From positions 676,579 to 740,578 of the forward strand of contig QAOA01000712.1 in the NCBI GenBank assembly GCA_003255065.1: a stretch of DNA of 64,000 nucleotides, read 5' to 3'. The notes under the pieces are model-generated. The model ran no database searches and had not been told where the DNA came from. It worked only from the letters and a program-made list of their open reading frames with translations. Of the stretch, positions 11,501-23,196 are shown piece by piece. The translations under genes and the position numbers were made by a program. The stretch is from Cercis canadensis. Taxonomy: Eukaryota; Streptophyta; Magnoliopsida; Fabales; Fabaceae. Within the stretch, counting starts at the first letter, position 1, and each line of letters begins with the position of its first letter.

Positions 11501-14500
11501 AACCACAGAAGAACACCTACATAATTTCAACAGCTAATCTACCCAATGAAAATGAAGCTAATTAATTAGCTAGATAATATTTCCAATAAAATCACACAGG
11601 AAAATAGATAAGTTCTTACCTCATCGATAGAAGAACTTAAATCTACCTCAAGGAGTTTTATTCTTTCCTCTAAACTCTCCTGTCAAACAATGTACACTGG
11701 ATTCAGAATGCCAACCCAACTTTCATTAAAAAGAACTCAAACAGTGAACAGGTAGAAGGAGAGAAAGAGAATCAGTACAAGAAAAAATGGAAGTGAGTGT
11801 TAGGAATGATTGATATTGTTCATGAAGAAAGCATACCCCTTGCTGGCTCAAATTTGATTTTTCATTCAGCAATTGATTGACTTTCTCTTCCAATCCAGCC
11901 TGCATATAATAAGCTATAAATTTCTTGATAACTGATTCCTCAGATGTGCAATATTGATAAGAAAGACAAATGCAAGCAAAGCTGGTTTGTGCATATATGT
12001 ATCAATGCCTCAAACAGAATATACCAAATCCTTTCTAAAGGAGAAAAAACCAATTAAGTAATCACCTCTTTTTGAATTAAGGAATCCTTTTCACTCTGCA
12101 ATTGAGCAATCCTCATTTCCAGACAATCCTGCAGAGTATGAAGTTAAACATATTGGTCTGTAGCTAAACATAGAAGAATAACATAACTCAAAGGTAAAAT
12201 ATAAATAAGAGCCATGCACACATTTGTCGCCAAAGTTGTTCAATTCAAATTAAACTACCTGTTTTTGTGTCTGCAATTCATTTTCATTTCTTAACTGATT
12301 TATGGTCTCTTCAAAATTAACCTGTAAAAGAAATATACAATTGCAACACAAACAGTAGGAATTAAGAAATCCATAAATCTTTGCCAAACATTTCCAGGTT
12401 GGTTCTTCAAATATAAATTAAAATCACATTATCTCCACCTCCATATGCATAGTTTCTAAATGTGCAAAGCACAATAAGGCAAAATGGTCTCCCAGGAATG
12501 ATGTCTAGTAATGAGGAATCTGTACTAATTAAAAATAAGATATAATTTATACCACAGAATATTTAAGTAATCATAGATGAAAATCAAATCTTGAAATAGA
12601 TAATATCTTCTGACTAAATAATATTTAAAATGCACTTTGTACGTTCCTCTCTCCTTACTCCCCCGTTTCTTTATTAACTTTGATCAGACTAATGAAGGGC
12701 TCACTTATTAATTTATTTACTTTTAGATAAATCCTTTTCATACTGGATAGACTCATTCTAGCCCATCATAAGGATATGCACTTTTACAGCCTCCAACCAC
12801 ACATTTCAAAAGAGGTTCCTAGAGTTGTATCTCCTCAGAAGCATAAACTTACTACTTTCTTCTTTTGAAATAGTTGATTGTCTGTTGTAACTAATCATTC
12901 ATTTGCACAACACAAAATTAAAATACTCTGAGGAATTGATAGCCTGAAATTATGGAAGGTGTCATTTATGGTCCTTTGTGGCTCCAAATCCTTAGTCTCC
13001 TGGATTACAATTATTGGACAGGGGCTATGTGATTTTGGATGCTTTGCAGCATGTATTCCTTACAGGATCTGGGTTATTTTAAGGTTTAAAGGATAATTTT
13101 ATAGTTGTTGTCTGATTCTATGGCATGTAAATAAGTTGATCTTGAGTTTCGAGGGAGCAATTGAAGTTGTCATTTGGTTATATTCCAGAATATAGTAGAC
13201 AGTGATGATACAAATAAGTAGGATAGAAAGCTCTCAAATAAAATTTAAAATATATTACCTCTTTCTGAATGTGCATATTATTTTCTTCTTTCAGTTTGTT
13301 GATTGTCTGGTTTGATAAAGCCTGTGGAGAGATAGTCTATTTCTTTTTAGATAAAAGTGGAAAGATAGAATATATATGTTCAAACTATAGAAACATTTTT
13401 TTTTCCAAAAAAACTATGAAACAATTGCAATATAAATGCGTAAACAAAGAACAGATGTCTCTCAGATAAAATTTAAAATATATTAGCTCTTTCTGAATGT
13501 GCTTATCATCTTGTACTTTCAATTTTCTGATTGTCTATAAAGATACTCAAAAATATTTGTAATATAAATGTTTAAACAAAGGACAGATATCAATATGCAT
13601 ATCATTTTGTTCTTTCAATTTTCTGATTGTCTCTGCAGACATGACCTGTAGAAACATAGACTAAATGTGTTCAAACTTCAAAAAAATTTCTAACATAAAT
13701 GCTTAAACAAAGCACAGAATCTCTCTTGAAAAAGTTTAAAATAAATTACCTCTTTCTTAATGGGCATATCATTTTTTTTATTCAATGTTTTACGAGTCTT
13801 TTTCTAATATGTCCTATGGAAAGATAGACAATACTTGTTCAAACTGTAAATGCTTAAACAAAGAACAGACGTCTCTTAGATTACATCTAAAGTATTTACC
13901 TCTTTTTGAATGCACATTTCAGTTTGTTCTCTCAATTGTCTGATTGTCTCTTCTGACATGGCCTGCAGTATGATAGGCTATATGTGTTCAAACTTCAAAA
14001 ACACTTATAACATAAACACTTAAACAAAGTACAGAAACTCTTTCGAGAAAATTTAAAATATATTACCTCTCTCTGAATATGCATATCATTTTCTTCTTTC
14101 ACTTTTCTAAGCATCTCTTCTGATATAGCCTGTGGAAAGATAGGACATACATGTTCAAACTATAAATACATTTGCAATATAAAAAATGCTCATACAAAGA
14201 ACAGACATCTCAGATAACATCTAAAACATATTACCTCTTTCTGAATGTGCATATCATTTTCTTCTTTCAATTTTCTGATTGTCTCTTCTAATATAGCCTG
14301 TGAAAAGATAAGTTATACATGTTCAAACTAATAACAATATTTCTAATTCGAACACTTAATCAGAGAACAGATATCTCTAAGATAAAATTTTGGACTACCT
14401 CTTTCTTAACATGCATGTCATTTTCTTCTTTCAATTTTTTGATTCTCTCTTCTGATATGACCTGGGAAAGACAGGATATATGTTTTCAGACCATAAAATC

Positions 14501-15646
14501 ATGTATACAGGTATCTGCAAAACAAATTTTTTGGGACTTATTACCTCTTTCTTTACATGCATGTAATTTTCATTTCTCAAATTTTGAATAATCTCTTCTG
14601 GGATAGCCTCTCAAAAGGTAGCACCATTTACTTTAGCAACATATTCACATGTCCACAAATGAAATAGACATATGTGGTGAGGTACGTGTGTCACTCTTTG
14701 TGAGACAGTGTGTGTGTAGTGGGTGTGTGGGTGCGCAAAAACATTTATAAACATAATAAAGAACCAACTTAGCCATAGCCAATGAATAAAAATGCAATAT
14801 AAAGATTACGCAAACAGACAAGTCAGCCACAATCGCTGGCAGAAGAACACATCAAGATCCAAATCTCTTGAGAGGTTCAAACAAATTTGCTATCTAAGGA
14901 AGATTCACAACCAAGCTGACGTTAGCCATAAAAATTCACCAATTTGAGTTATTAGATAGTGTTATATTGATTGTAGAAGGTATTATGATCTTCATTGACA
15001 TTTTATTGCGTGCAGTGACTTGGCAACATTAGGAGAACAACAAATACAACTATAAATTTAAATTTTAGCTCTACTAAATTCACCTAAAGGACCTCAGATA
15101 TCAAGATGGATGAAAACCATCAAATGAAATCCCAAGGAGCCTATCAAGTGCAACAACTGATAAATATCCATCATCAGATTATTAACCTTCTTACCAATCA
15201 TCAAAGAAACCTGTAATTTGCATAAGTAATTTCCTATGCATATGACTATTTAAGACAAGTATTCTTTCAGTGACCATATACACCTTGCATAATGAAGTCT
15301 TACACACCTAGAAACATGAGTCAAGAATTGAATTCAGAGAGATATGGATAAATAGCACTAATTTGTTTTAACGAAAATGATAACAATGGCTGTAGAAATC
15401 CACATTGACTGAAGGAAAACTTACACATTCTTTACCATTTGGCCCATGTCCATTCGAATCAACAACATTTCTACTCTGTACATCTGCGGTCTCCAAAAGT
15501 TGACTGTGTTCATCACCCTTTCCATGATTTACTAGATTTTGATCCCCAGATGTCGTTTCCCCAACTGCAGTCAGCCCGTCCCCAACGGTTTTACTTTGCT
15601 TGTTCTTTTTCTTCTTGCCTTTTCTCTTCTTCTTGTCTTCCTCCAT
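8598..15646 (-). CDS. Coiled-coil protein built from tandem 63-nt exons
   Basis: Fifteen GT/AG exons, all phase 0: 15646-15425, 14607-14545, 14461-14399, 14297-14235, 14129-14067, 13962-13900, 13321-13259, 12321-12259, 12128-12066, 11899-11837, 11679-11620, 10539-10480, 9772-9629, 9247-9149, 9059-8598. They encode about 537 residues. The N-terminus is very Lys-rich (MEEDKKKRKGKKKKNK). Nine 21-residue units follow, then two 20-residue units. The unit pattern is roughly xxLEExIxxLxxExxxLxxKE, i.e. three heptads with Leu or Ile at the core. Next come a Leu/Glu-rich stretch, an acidic linker and a C-terminal segment with APFRLISFVAKYVSGADL. No catalytic domain or membrane span is seen, so a scaffold or cytoskeletal role is only an inference. 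I do not recognise the family. The start is supported by the long open first exon. Splice choice among array exons needs RNA evidence. Confidence 0.75.
10992..11256 (+). mobile_element. TRIM (miniature LTR retrotransposon) in an intron
   Basis: A 71-bp left LTR (10992-11062, TGTTAGATATAAAACC to TTGACA) is followed at once by a Met-tRNA-type primer-binding site, TGGTATCAGAGCC (11063-11075). A ~135-bp non-coding interior, a G-rich polypurine tract (about 11200-11209) and the start of the right LTR (11211, same TGTTAGATATAAAACC) follow. The right LTR is cut short near 11256, where a reversed copy of its first bases follows. It lies antisense in the intron between the 60-nt exons at 11620 and 10539. 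Such elements have no proteins of their own. Confidence 0.8.
13485..13650 (-). pseudogene. Two broken copies of the 63-nt exon
   Basis: The block at about 13645-13590 keeps the acceptor (CAG at 13647-13649) and the coding core ETIRKLKEQND, but its 3' end and donor are gone. The next block (about 13540-13486) keeps the 3' part of the exon, but the donor GTAA has become CTAA and the 5' end and acceptor are missing. Neither can be spliced as a normal 63-nt exon. Confidence 0.7.
13750..13813 (-). pseudogene. Decayed array exon with frameshift and stop
   Basis: Donor and acceptor dinucleotides are kept, but the block is 64 nt instead of 63 and its frame meets TAA after seven codons. If spliced in, the protein would end there; if skipped, the reading frame is unharmed because all neighbours are phase 0-0. 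Confidence 0.75.
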
Positions 15647-17346
15647 CCAACCAGCTCAAATTCTCTATTCTCGGAGAAATTTTATTACAGCAAACCAAAG
15701 ATCTATCAGATTCAGAAGTTTACACTCTCAACCTTGTTAACCTGCAACCACATAAACCCATTTTGTAGTCACAAACACAACCAAATTTGATAAAGCCAAC
15801 TTCAGAATTGGAGAATCAGATTCAAATTGAATTAAAATTCATAAATGATAAGAAAAATGATAATCCAAGGGGACGAACCTCCTAGTTACAAATGCAAAAC
15901 ATTATGAAACATTAAACCAAGAATTGAAGCTAATAATGTCTGGAGAAAAAAAAATCAAAATCAGCGAACGAAAATTATATAGAAAAATGCTCACCGCTAA
16001 CGGATTGAGAAATGAATCGATTGCGATGAATAATCAGAAACTCTTTCACTTTGCGTAACCTTCAGAAATGATAATGCGAGAAATCAAACTAGAAACGGTA
16101 GGTTGAGTGAGAGAGAAGAGAAGCTATGAAGGTAGGGCTGCATGTGTGTGTTGTTGGGCGTTTTTAGCGTTTGATCACCCTTTCCTTTTTCCAAACAGCG
16201 CTGTAATAGCAACGGTTGTCTCACAAATGTTCCGATTGTGTGCCCTATCCAACGGCTTACGTTCTCGATTGTCGTAAGCTGTGTAGACTTGTACGTACTG
16301 GAACGTTTCCCGTCGAGAAAATATGTAGATTATTAGGTCCTCATTCTGGATACGTTTTGCGCGGCACAGTGTCGTAGACAAAAATTATCTAATTGAAGAA
16401 TGGAAGGTTTACCCAATTTTTTATAACAATGTTATTAATATTTGAATTTTCTTTTATTATTAAGTAAAAAAAGCTAGATCTTTTAGTTGAAAATATAAGG
16501 GAATAAAAATCTAAACTTAAAACCTTATCCTTTATAAAAAATAATTATACTAGTTGTGCTATGTATACTTGCGCCAATAGTATTTTTTGAGTAAATCCTA
16601 TTTTGGTCATTGAAATTTTTTAAAATTATCACTTTAATTTTAGATTTTTTTTTGTGTCATTTTAGTTTTTCAATTTAAATTTGCTTGCTAATTTAGTCCT
16701 CTATCTAGGTTAGTTAGTGAGATTAGATGAAAAAGTTTACGTGACATGGTAAGTAGTGACGTGACATGGCATGTATAAGAGTTGTTGGTCTAACTATGCT
16801 CAAAATGGCATTGTTTTAACTTTCTTTTTTTTTAAAAAAAAAATATATATATGCCATATGTCATTGTTTGAACTAGAGGAAAAAAAAAACACAGATTCTT
16901 CATCCCTAATCCCTCCATTGACGCACCAAGGAGGGATTCTTCATCTCTGTAAGATTTTGTTTTCGCTTCCCTTTCCTTCTTTCTCTATCTTTGCACATCA
17001 CCAACTATCTTTCTTTTTCTATTTGTCTATTTTCTGAGTAAGGAGTGGATTTTTTGGTTTGTTTGTTATAGAGACCTTCCAATTTTGAATTTCAAAATGA
17101 GGGTGGTGATGACTGCAATTAGGTAATCTAGGGTTTTCGTTTCAACTCATCCTAATGCTTTGGTTCTCTGCCAACACCACTCGGTAATTGATTTATGGGT
17201 CCTTTTGTTTGGTAAAGAATCCAATAATCTGTTGTATTTGGTTGCGGACTCACTAATCCCATATATGGGAATTGCTTTATTTTGAGTTGTTGGTGGATTT
17301 TTAAATTGTGATTTGGGCTTTGTTTTAATATGATTTAATTTAATTT
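15647..17346. other. Upstream region of the coiled-coil gene and AT-rich DNA
   Basis: 15647 to about 16150 should hold the 5' UTR and promoter of the minus-strand gene; a purine-rich leader is visible near 16080-16130. 16600-16760 resembles a dispersed repeat (a phrase like TTTTGGTCATTGAAA and AGTTAGTGAGATTAG), but no termini were found. No other gene was recognised. Confidence 0.4.
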
Positions 17347-19065
17347 TGTTGGACAAAAGATGATGTTGTCAAAAGTTGAAGCCAAAAAGAAGACGGGTGA
17401 AGGTTGTTAGCTGAAGATGGACACGGCCATGTCATGGTCGTGTCGTAGTCGTGTTATGGTCACAGAGAGAATGAACTTGTTAAAGACAGACACAGTTAAT
17501 TACTGAAGATGGACACAACCATGTCCTTATTGATCTTGGCCGTGTTGCAGGGAAGAACACGGGCTAAGCAGAAAAGAACATTGACTAAGTTAAGTGAACA
17601 CGGGCATGTCATAATCATGTTATTAAGTTAAATCAGATATTGCAGTTGCTGATGCTGAATAGTTAGTTAGTCAAAGTTAGTTAGATTAGCTGGTAGTCTT
17701 GTAAAGCAAGTCGTAGTCTTAGAGTGTATATATTCATGTAACTGTACATTCAATCAATCAAGATTTTCATTTCTACAAATTCATTTGGCTTCCTCTCCTT
17801 CCCTCGCTCTCAACCTTCTTCTCTGAAGAAGCTTCTCTGCTCAACTCTGACTTCATGGTATCAGAGCTTTAATAGCTCGATCTCTCCTTGCATTTGTTTG
17901 ATCATCGTACTCGTGATCCTTTCTTTCATTCCTCTGATTTGTTTTTTGTTGAGGATATGACATCTGATCCTGTGAATTTTGCTAATGCCTCTCATCGAGG
18001 TTCTAGTAATTCTAAAGAAGGTATGATTGATCCTTCAAGCCCTATGCATCTGCACTCCTCAGATAATCATGGTGTTGTACTAGTCTCCAAGCAATTCGAT
18101 GGAAGAGGTTTTCATGCCTGGAAACGAGCAATGGTAATTGCTCTTTCTGCTAAGAACAAGCTAGGGTTCATCAATGGTGAAGTGTAGAAGCCAACATCTG
18201 ATTCTTCCCTGCTAAATGTCTGGAATTGTTGTAATTTCATGGTGATCAGTTGAATTCTGAATGCTTTAAGCAAGGACATTGCTGAAAGTGTGATTTACAC
18301 TTCTACTGCACAAGAGATATGGTCTGAACTAATTGAGCGCTTTGAACAAGCCAATGGTTCTCTGGTTTATCAAATCCAAAAGGAATTATATTCAGTTTTT
18401 GAAGGAGCAGATAATGTTTCCACTTACTACACCAGAATTAAGAGGATTTGGGACAAATTGAGAAATTTTCAAGTTGTTCTTGCGGTTCTGCAAGAGTCTT
18501 GGATAAGTACTTTGAGGATCAGAAGTAATTCCAACTACTTATGGGGCTCAATGATGCTTTCTCAACTGTTACGGGTCATATCCTTATGATGTCCCCCTTG
18601 CCAACCATTAATCAAGCTTACTCCATCATTGTTCATGAAGAAAAACAAAAGGAGATTGCTTCACCTACTGTTCCTTTCTCAAGTGATACTGCTGCGATGA
18701 ATGTCAATAATGGAAGGAACAATTACACACCTCAAAGGCATGATTTGAACAAAAAATCCATTGTTACTTGCAACTATTGCAGAAACTAGGACATACTAAG
18801 GAGAAGTGCTATAAACTTTATGGTTATCTTGTTGATTTTAAGTTTCAAAGGCCTAAGAAATTCTCTGGTTCAGTTCAAGGGGAATCAGTTGAGAATTCTC
18901 AGAATAATAGCTCTTCTCCTGCTCTTCAATTTTTCATTGAACAATATAGTCAACTCATGACTCTCTTGAACTAATTCAAATCTACTGATCAAGTAAATCA
19001 GATGGATCTGCCAGATACTCTTGCAGTTGCCAATTTTGCAAGTAATCTGTCTAATAATGCATAAC
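17347..19065 (+). mobile_element. Ty1/copia retrotransposon, truncated after gag
   Basis: The 5' LTR (17347-17855) starts TGTTGGAC and ends TTCA, with a TATA-like box at 17727-17732. The primer-binding site TGGTATCAGAGC (17856-17867) abuts the LTR. A gag region follows and stops abruptly at 19065, where an unrelated repeated segment begins. Protease, integrase, reverse transcriptase and 3' LTR are absent. Confidence 0.85.
17957..18972 (+). pseudogene. Copia gag (UBN2 type) with zinc knuckle, broken
   Basis: The frame shows gag landmarks: FDGRGFHAWKRAM, the IWSELIERF block and a CX2CX4HX4C zinc knuckle (CNYC...GHTKEKC, about 18767-18810). It is interrupted by TAG at 18185, by TGA near 18253 where a conserved Trp is expected, and by a frameshift inside the knuckle (about 18785). 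In an intact element this protein packages the RNA in the virus-like particle. Here it cannot make a full product. Confidence 0.8.
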
Positions 19066-19069
19066 ATCT

Positions 19070-19288
19070 ATGAATACATATTCCTTTGCCATAGCTAATG
19101 ACCTTGTAAATATGAACAACGAAGGTTGTGATAACAAACCCATTAAGATTTTAACTTTTGAGGAACAATGGCCTCTACTTCAAGCAACAGTGGATAAACT
19201 GATAAATCTAAAAGAAGGGGTTGACATCTCAACTTTCTCATATGAGGACTACATGTCCTGCTACACGTATCCTTCCTATTTTCTCTAG
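19070..19288 (+). pseudogene. Cullin N-terminus-like fragment, copy 1
   Basis: This 72-codon open frame has a region (residues 24-66) resembling the first helix region of plant CUL1-like proteins: an IxxLTFEEQWPLLQ block, TVDKLINL, an EG turn, then FSYEDYMSCYT. Family members continue for about 700 residues; here a stop follows SYFL directly. It is probably a captured exon. Only two of about ten coding differences from the second copy are synonymous, so selection on the protein is unlikely. The cullin match is from recalled family pattern and is moderate. Confidence 0.45.
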
Positions 19289-20507
19289 GTATTAGGTATA
19301 TTCTTGGATTTACATTATTCATTATTTTGAGTAGTTTTGATTTTTGTAAATCGTTCTTACTTGACCTTGTTAGCTTGTGAATATCCATTAATGGAAATGC
19401 TACATGACTTGTTTTGTACATCATCACTGCACTCTCATTTTTCCATTTTGCTAATATTGTATTATTGTGTTGTTGCATAATTTTGGATGAAACAAGCTAT
19501 TATTTGGCTCAAAGAACCAATTATTTTACCTTTTAATTATTGGGGTTCATGTCTCTTGTATGGAAAAAGTCTATGTAATAATAAGTTAATGTTGATAGTT
19601 GCTTAATTTGTTAACCAGTGGAGATAAGAGCTCTTAAACTATTTGTGGACCTAAAGGAAAGCATCAAACCACATTATCAAACATGAATGTGGTCTAATGA
19701 AGAAGGTGAAGATTTTTCCCCATACCATTGCCTCACTGGTATTCTCCTATGTTTCTCCATCTATTTTCTATTGGTGGCTGACGTGCCATTCCTATACTTT
19801 CATTTCATTTTAGATTAGATGTTCAAAAGATTACAAGTGATCAAGCAATTTGCAAACTGAAGAGCTTGTTGTGCTAGTTAGTGAACCTTTTGTTTGTGTG
19901 CCTTGTAATTTTGAAGATAATTTGGGTACACATATTTTCCTTTTTTAGAGCATACAATTCTAATAAGTTACACTAGACAATTAGACGTTATGTTACATTA
20001 TTTGTATGTTTTTGTGCAACAATAGTCATTGTCATATTCTATAGCTAGTAATTCATTTTGTAGTAGAAAGTAGAAACTTGGATCACGTATCTTTGTAATT
20101 GTAATTATAGATTTTTAGTTGAAGGAATTCTTTTAAGCACTGATAATCAAGGAATGTTCATCTTTTGTAGATTACAAGAGAATGGTCTTAGTATTTTGCT
20201 AGAGAAGCACTCGAAAGCTGATTGATACAATTTAAACAAAAATCGATTAGTTTCCATAGCGTAGTTGTAAAGATTGGAAATAAATTTTTGAAACCTATAA
20301 ATATGGCTTTGATAGAATTATAGTCCTGTGAAAGTGAGTTGATATTAGAAATTGTATAAAAATTGTAAAGTCTGTATAGGTCCGACAAAACCTTGTATTG
20401 TGATCCTAAGTTTATTTAAATGTGATAATGTATTACTTTTTGTTATTTCATTGTTTTTCATTTTTCTTTATTTTTTCAGTATTGATATGAGAAATCAGCA
20501 CTAGCAN

Positions 20508-20802
20508 AAAAAAAAAAAAAAAAAAAAAACTAAAGAGATTTCTCACGGACAAGTTCCATGAGAAATTCCATGACAAACTTGTGTAAGAAAATTTTCAACT
20601 TGTCTCACACCCACTGTAAGTTCATGAGAAAATTCTTGATGGCATGCATATTTGATGAGAAATGTGATTTGTCATGTGGGCTTTTCTAATGACACTTTTT
20701 CTATGAGAAATTTCATCAGAAACTCGTTTGTCACGGAATTTTGGCCATTTTCGCATGGTATTATTCTGGGAGAAAATACTTTTTTTTTTTTTTCTTGTAA
20801 TG
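20508..20802 (+). mobile_element. CACTA-type right subterminal region and terminus
   Basis: Repeated short motifs of the form TTTCTCACGGACAAG and CATGAGAAATT in both orientations lead into TTTCTTGTAATG at the end, the right-end form of the plant CACTA terminus CACTACAAGAAA. Matching ends occur at 33451 and 63235. The left end is missing from this copy. Confidence 0.65.
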
Positions 20803-21197
20803 GTAGATACAGAAGCCCTAATGTAGCATCATTTAAAGCAATTAATTAGATACTTTTCGAGATCTTCACAATGATACCAAAATCAAAAGTCTGTTATGCT
20901 CCAAACTCCCAGTAAATTTTTTTTCCTCTTTTACCCTACTCATATGGGTGAGGTAGGATAAAAAACTCCAATTAATTAACATGTGTGGGATCAAAATAAT
21001 TTTTAACCATAAATATGGTTGTAGAATAACAATGCATTTATGCTATAAACATTACTTAAAATAAATTTATTATAAATAAGTAATAGAAAATAAAAGATAG
21101 ATTTTTCTTGAGTAAAACAAAACGAAAAATGAGAGAAGAAAAGAAAGAATCCACAATCTTCCCATTGTAACTTAAGAATTTCCAATATCATATATGT

Positions 21198-21564
21198 GGG
21201 TCGCAAGCAATGATCAGATACCACATTCTAGGACCCCAAACTATGCAAGAAAAGAAAAAAAAAAGTAATAAGCACACTGGAGTTTTTAGCAGAAAAAGAA
21301 AGAAAAAAAATGTCATGTCAAGAACATAGTTATAAGTACAGGGTAATTCTATCTAGATGCTGAGGGGTGAGCTATGGCGAATCTTTGGTTCAATGAATAG
21401 GTTCATGAGCTGAGCATAGGAACTAAATAGTCTAGCTGTTTAGGGTAAAGTACCTAGCATAACTTCTTTGAATTGAATTGCTTTCCTAGGGATAAAGCTT
21501 ATTGAGAGATTTATTCTGATTTGAATTGCTTGAGGACAAGCAAATGCTTAAGTATGGGGGGATT
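21198..21564 (+). mobile_element. Athila-type 3' tail and polypurine tract
   Basis: The phrase TTGAGGACAAGCAAATGCTT followed by AGTATGGGGGGAT (21551-21563) is the usual 3' internal tail and polypurine tract of Athila/Tat elements. It sits immediately before an LTR. No coding frame remains. Confidence 0.7.
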
Positions 21565-23039
21565 TGATATTTGCTTATTTTGGCTATTAGTTTCATGTTT
21601 TGTTTATGCATTCTCACCGACATTTGAGTGAATTTTCTTAAACATGGTACTTAATACCTGTATTTGTGTTAACAAGTGCTTTTCTTGTTGGTCAAGCAAA
21701 AGGAAGGATTTTGGGGAATTTCTAGAGCAAAGTGCACAGAAAGCAGTGAAGTTCAGATAAGGGACACAGTCGTGAACACGACCATGTGTGTGCCCGTGTC
21801 AAGGCTCCAGAGGTACCTGCTCAGCTTGCTGAAGACACGGCCATGATTGTTAAAGCACACGCCCGTGTCGGAGGCCGTGTTAGTCATCCCGAGACTACCC
21901 TGAAGAGGACATGCCTTTAGCCAGAGAAGCACAGGCCATGTTTAGATGAACACACCCTAAGACTGAAGAGAAACGGCCGTGTTTGAGCTCGTGTCTGAAG
22001 TCCAGAATTCCTACTTAAGTGACACGCCCAGTCCATAAGTGAACACGACCCGTGTCTAGCCCGTGTTCTAGCTATTGAAGGCTAAATCCAAGGGTTCCAT
22101 ACACTATATATATGAACATTAAAGGGGAAGGTAGGGAGAGACTTTTGACATTAGAAACAAGGGCGACAATTAGACTTTGAAGGTTTGAAGAAGAACAAGA
22201 TAGAGGATTGAACCTTTGAAGGAATTTATGAGAATGAGTTTTTCTTATTCTGTCCTTTCTTCTATGTATTCTTTTAGTACAACTTTTATTATCATTATGA
22301 GCTAAATTGTAAAGGTCTAGATAGGATGAATCCTAGAGTTGAGTTTGTACTCTTCTTCCTTTAATTCAATAAAGAATTACATCTTTCCTTTCTTAGAATT
22401 ATCTATGATTATTATTTATTGTTGAATTAATAAAGCATGTTATTAATTCAATATCAAATTTCAACTTATAGATTGAAAAATCATAAATTGAACAAGATCA
22501 CTTATAGACAATAGAATTTGCATGGAATCCTAGAGATAGGACCACATAAGTCTTCTGATTAGGGTTAACCTTAATACCGAGAATTTACATAACACAAACT
22601 AATGCATTTATGGGGGTATTGATTAGGGAGAAATTTCAATCAATCAACCTAGGAATAGTTGTCATATTGCTTGAGAAAGAATAAGACATAATTCAGGAAT
22701 TTCCATCAGTCTAAGTAAAGAATTGATGATCATTGAGTTAAAGTTGAAAGTACAAAGCTAGATTGTAGGGGAATTCTTATCTAGGTCTGTCTATCAAATT
22801 GATAAACCTTTAGAGTTCATTGCTATTGTTTTCTTGTCTTGTTTCTATTAGCTTAATTAATTAATTCATTAATTTAGACATAAATATGGGATTAGATAAT
22901 AGAAAAAAGGATTAATACTAGTAGCTATAGTCCTCGTGGCAACGATATCCGTACTCAATTGAGCTATTCAACAAAATGATAGATACACTTGCCTAGAGTG
23001 ATTGTAGTATTGATTTAATTGGATAATTTACGAACATCA
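21565..23039 (+). mobile_element. Athila-type LTR (1475 bp)
   Basis: It begins TGATATTTGC after a polypurine tract and ends ACATCA before the primer-binding site. A TATA-like TATATATATG lies at about 22104-22113. The region 21770-22075 is dense in CACGGCC, GTGTT and CCCGTGT words in both orientations. The LTR is bounded by element interior on both sides, so it is either the shared LTR of a recombinant array or a junction of two elements. Confidence 0.8.
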
Positions 23040-23045
23040 AGTTTT

Positions 23046-23063
23046 TGGTGCCGTTGCTGGGGA
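23046..23063 (+). other. Primer-binding site, Asp-tRNA type
   Basis: TGGTGCCGTTGCTGGGGA is the Athila-type site (consensus TGGCGCCGTTGCCGGGGA) with two C-to-T changes. It lies six bases after the LTR end. Confidence 0.75.
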
Positions 23064-23196
23064 CTATAATATTAGGAACATTTAATTTTTATTACTCTAA
23101 TCATTTTATTTTCTTTAGATAAATTTTGTTTAGCTCTGAACTTCTTTCTTATCTTTGTTTGTGGTTAATCTTTGTAGAAGCTAGTCATACTGGTGT

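Larger units (their letters stand above)
13259..14607 (-). repeat. Tandem exon-intron array (about 150-170-bp unit)
   Basis: Exon-like blocks start at 14545, 14399, 14235, 14067, 13900, 13750, about 13590, about 13486 and 13259. Both the 63-nt exon and its flanking intron are repeated: on the plus strand each intact unit shows TTACCTCTTTCT at the donor side and GCCTG at the acceptor side. The repeated core codes for EETIRKLKEEND or close variants. Older, more diverged 63-nt exons at 12259, 12066 and 11837 keep length and phase but not the intron similarity, suggesting an older round of duplication. Confidence 0.85.
19066..21197 (+). repeat. Direct segmental duplication, copy 1
   Basis: This is collinear with 31711-33845 over its whole length, in the same orientation, with scattered substitutions and small indels. 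It carries a 72-codon cullin-like ORF, an intron-like spacer, a second short coding-like block (19621-19730), a CACTA-type terminus (…CTTGTAATG at 20794-20802) and about 390 bp beyond that terminus. It abuts Copia gag on the left and an Athila 3' tail on the right. A single N sits at 20507 in a poly-A run. Confidence 0.9.

Noticed and set aside
14680..14740. GT-rich tract considered as a telomere-like or regulatory repeat
   Set aside because: It is a short irregular GTGTG run without telomere units.
15439..15790. Plus-strand frames opposite exon 1 of the coiled-coil gene
   Set aside because: They are shadow frames of a Lys-rich minus-strand exon.
17856..17867. TGGTATCAGAGC considered as part of a tRNA gene
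   Set aside because: Only the 3'-complementary segment is present, directly after an LTR; it is a primer-binding site, as at 11063.
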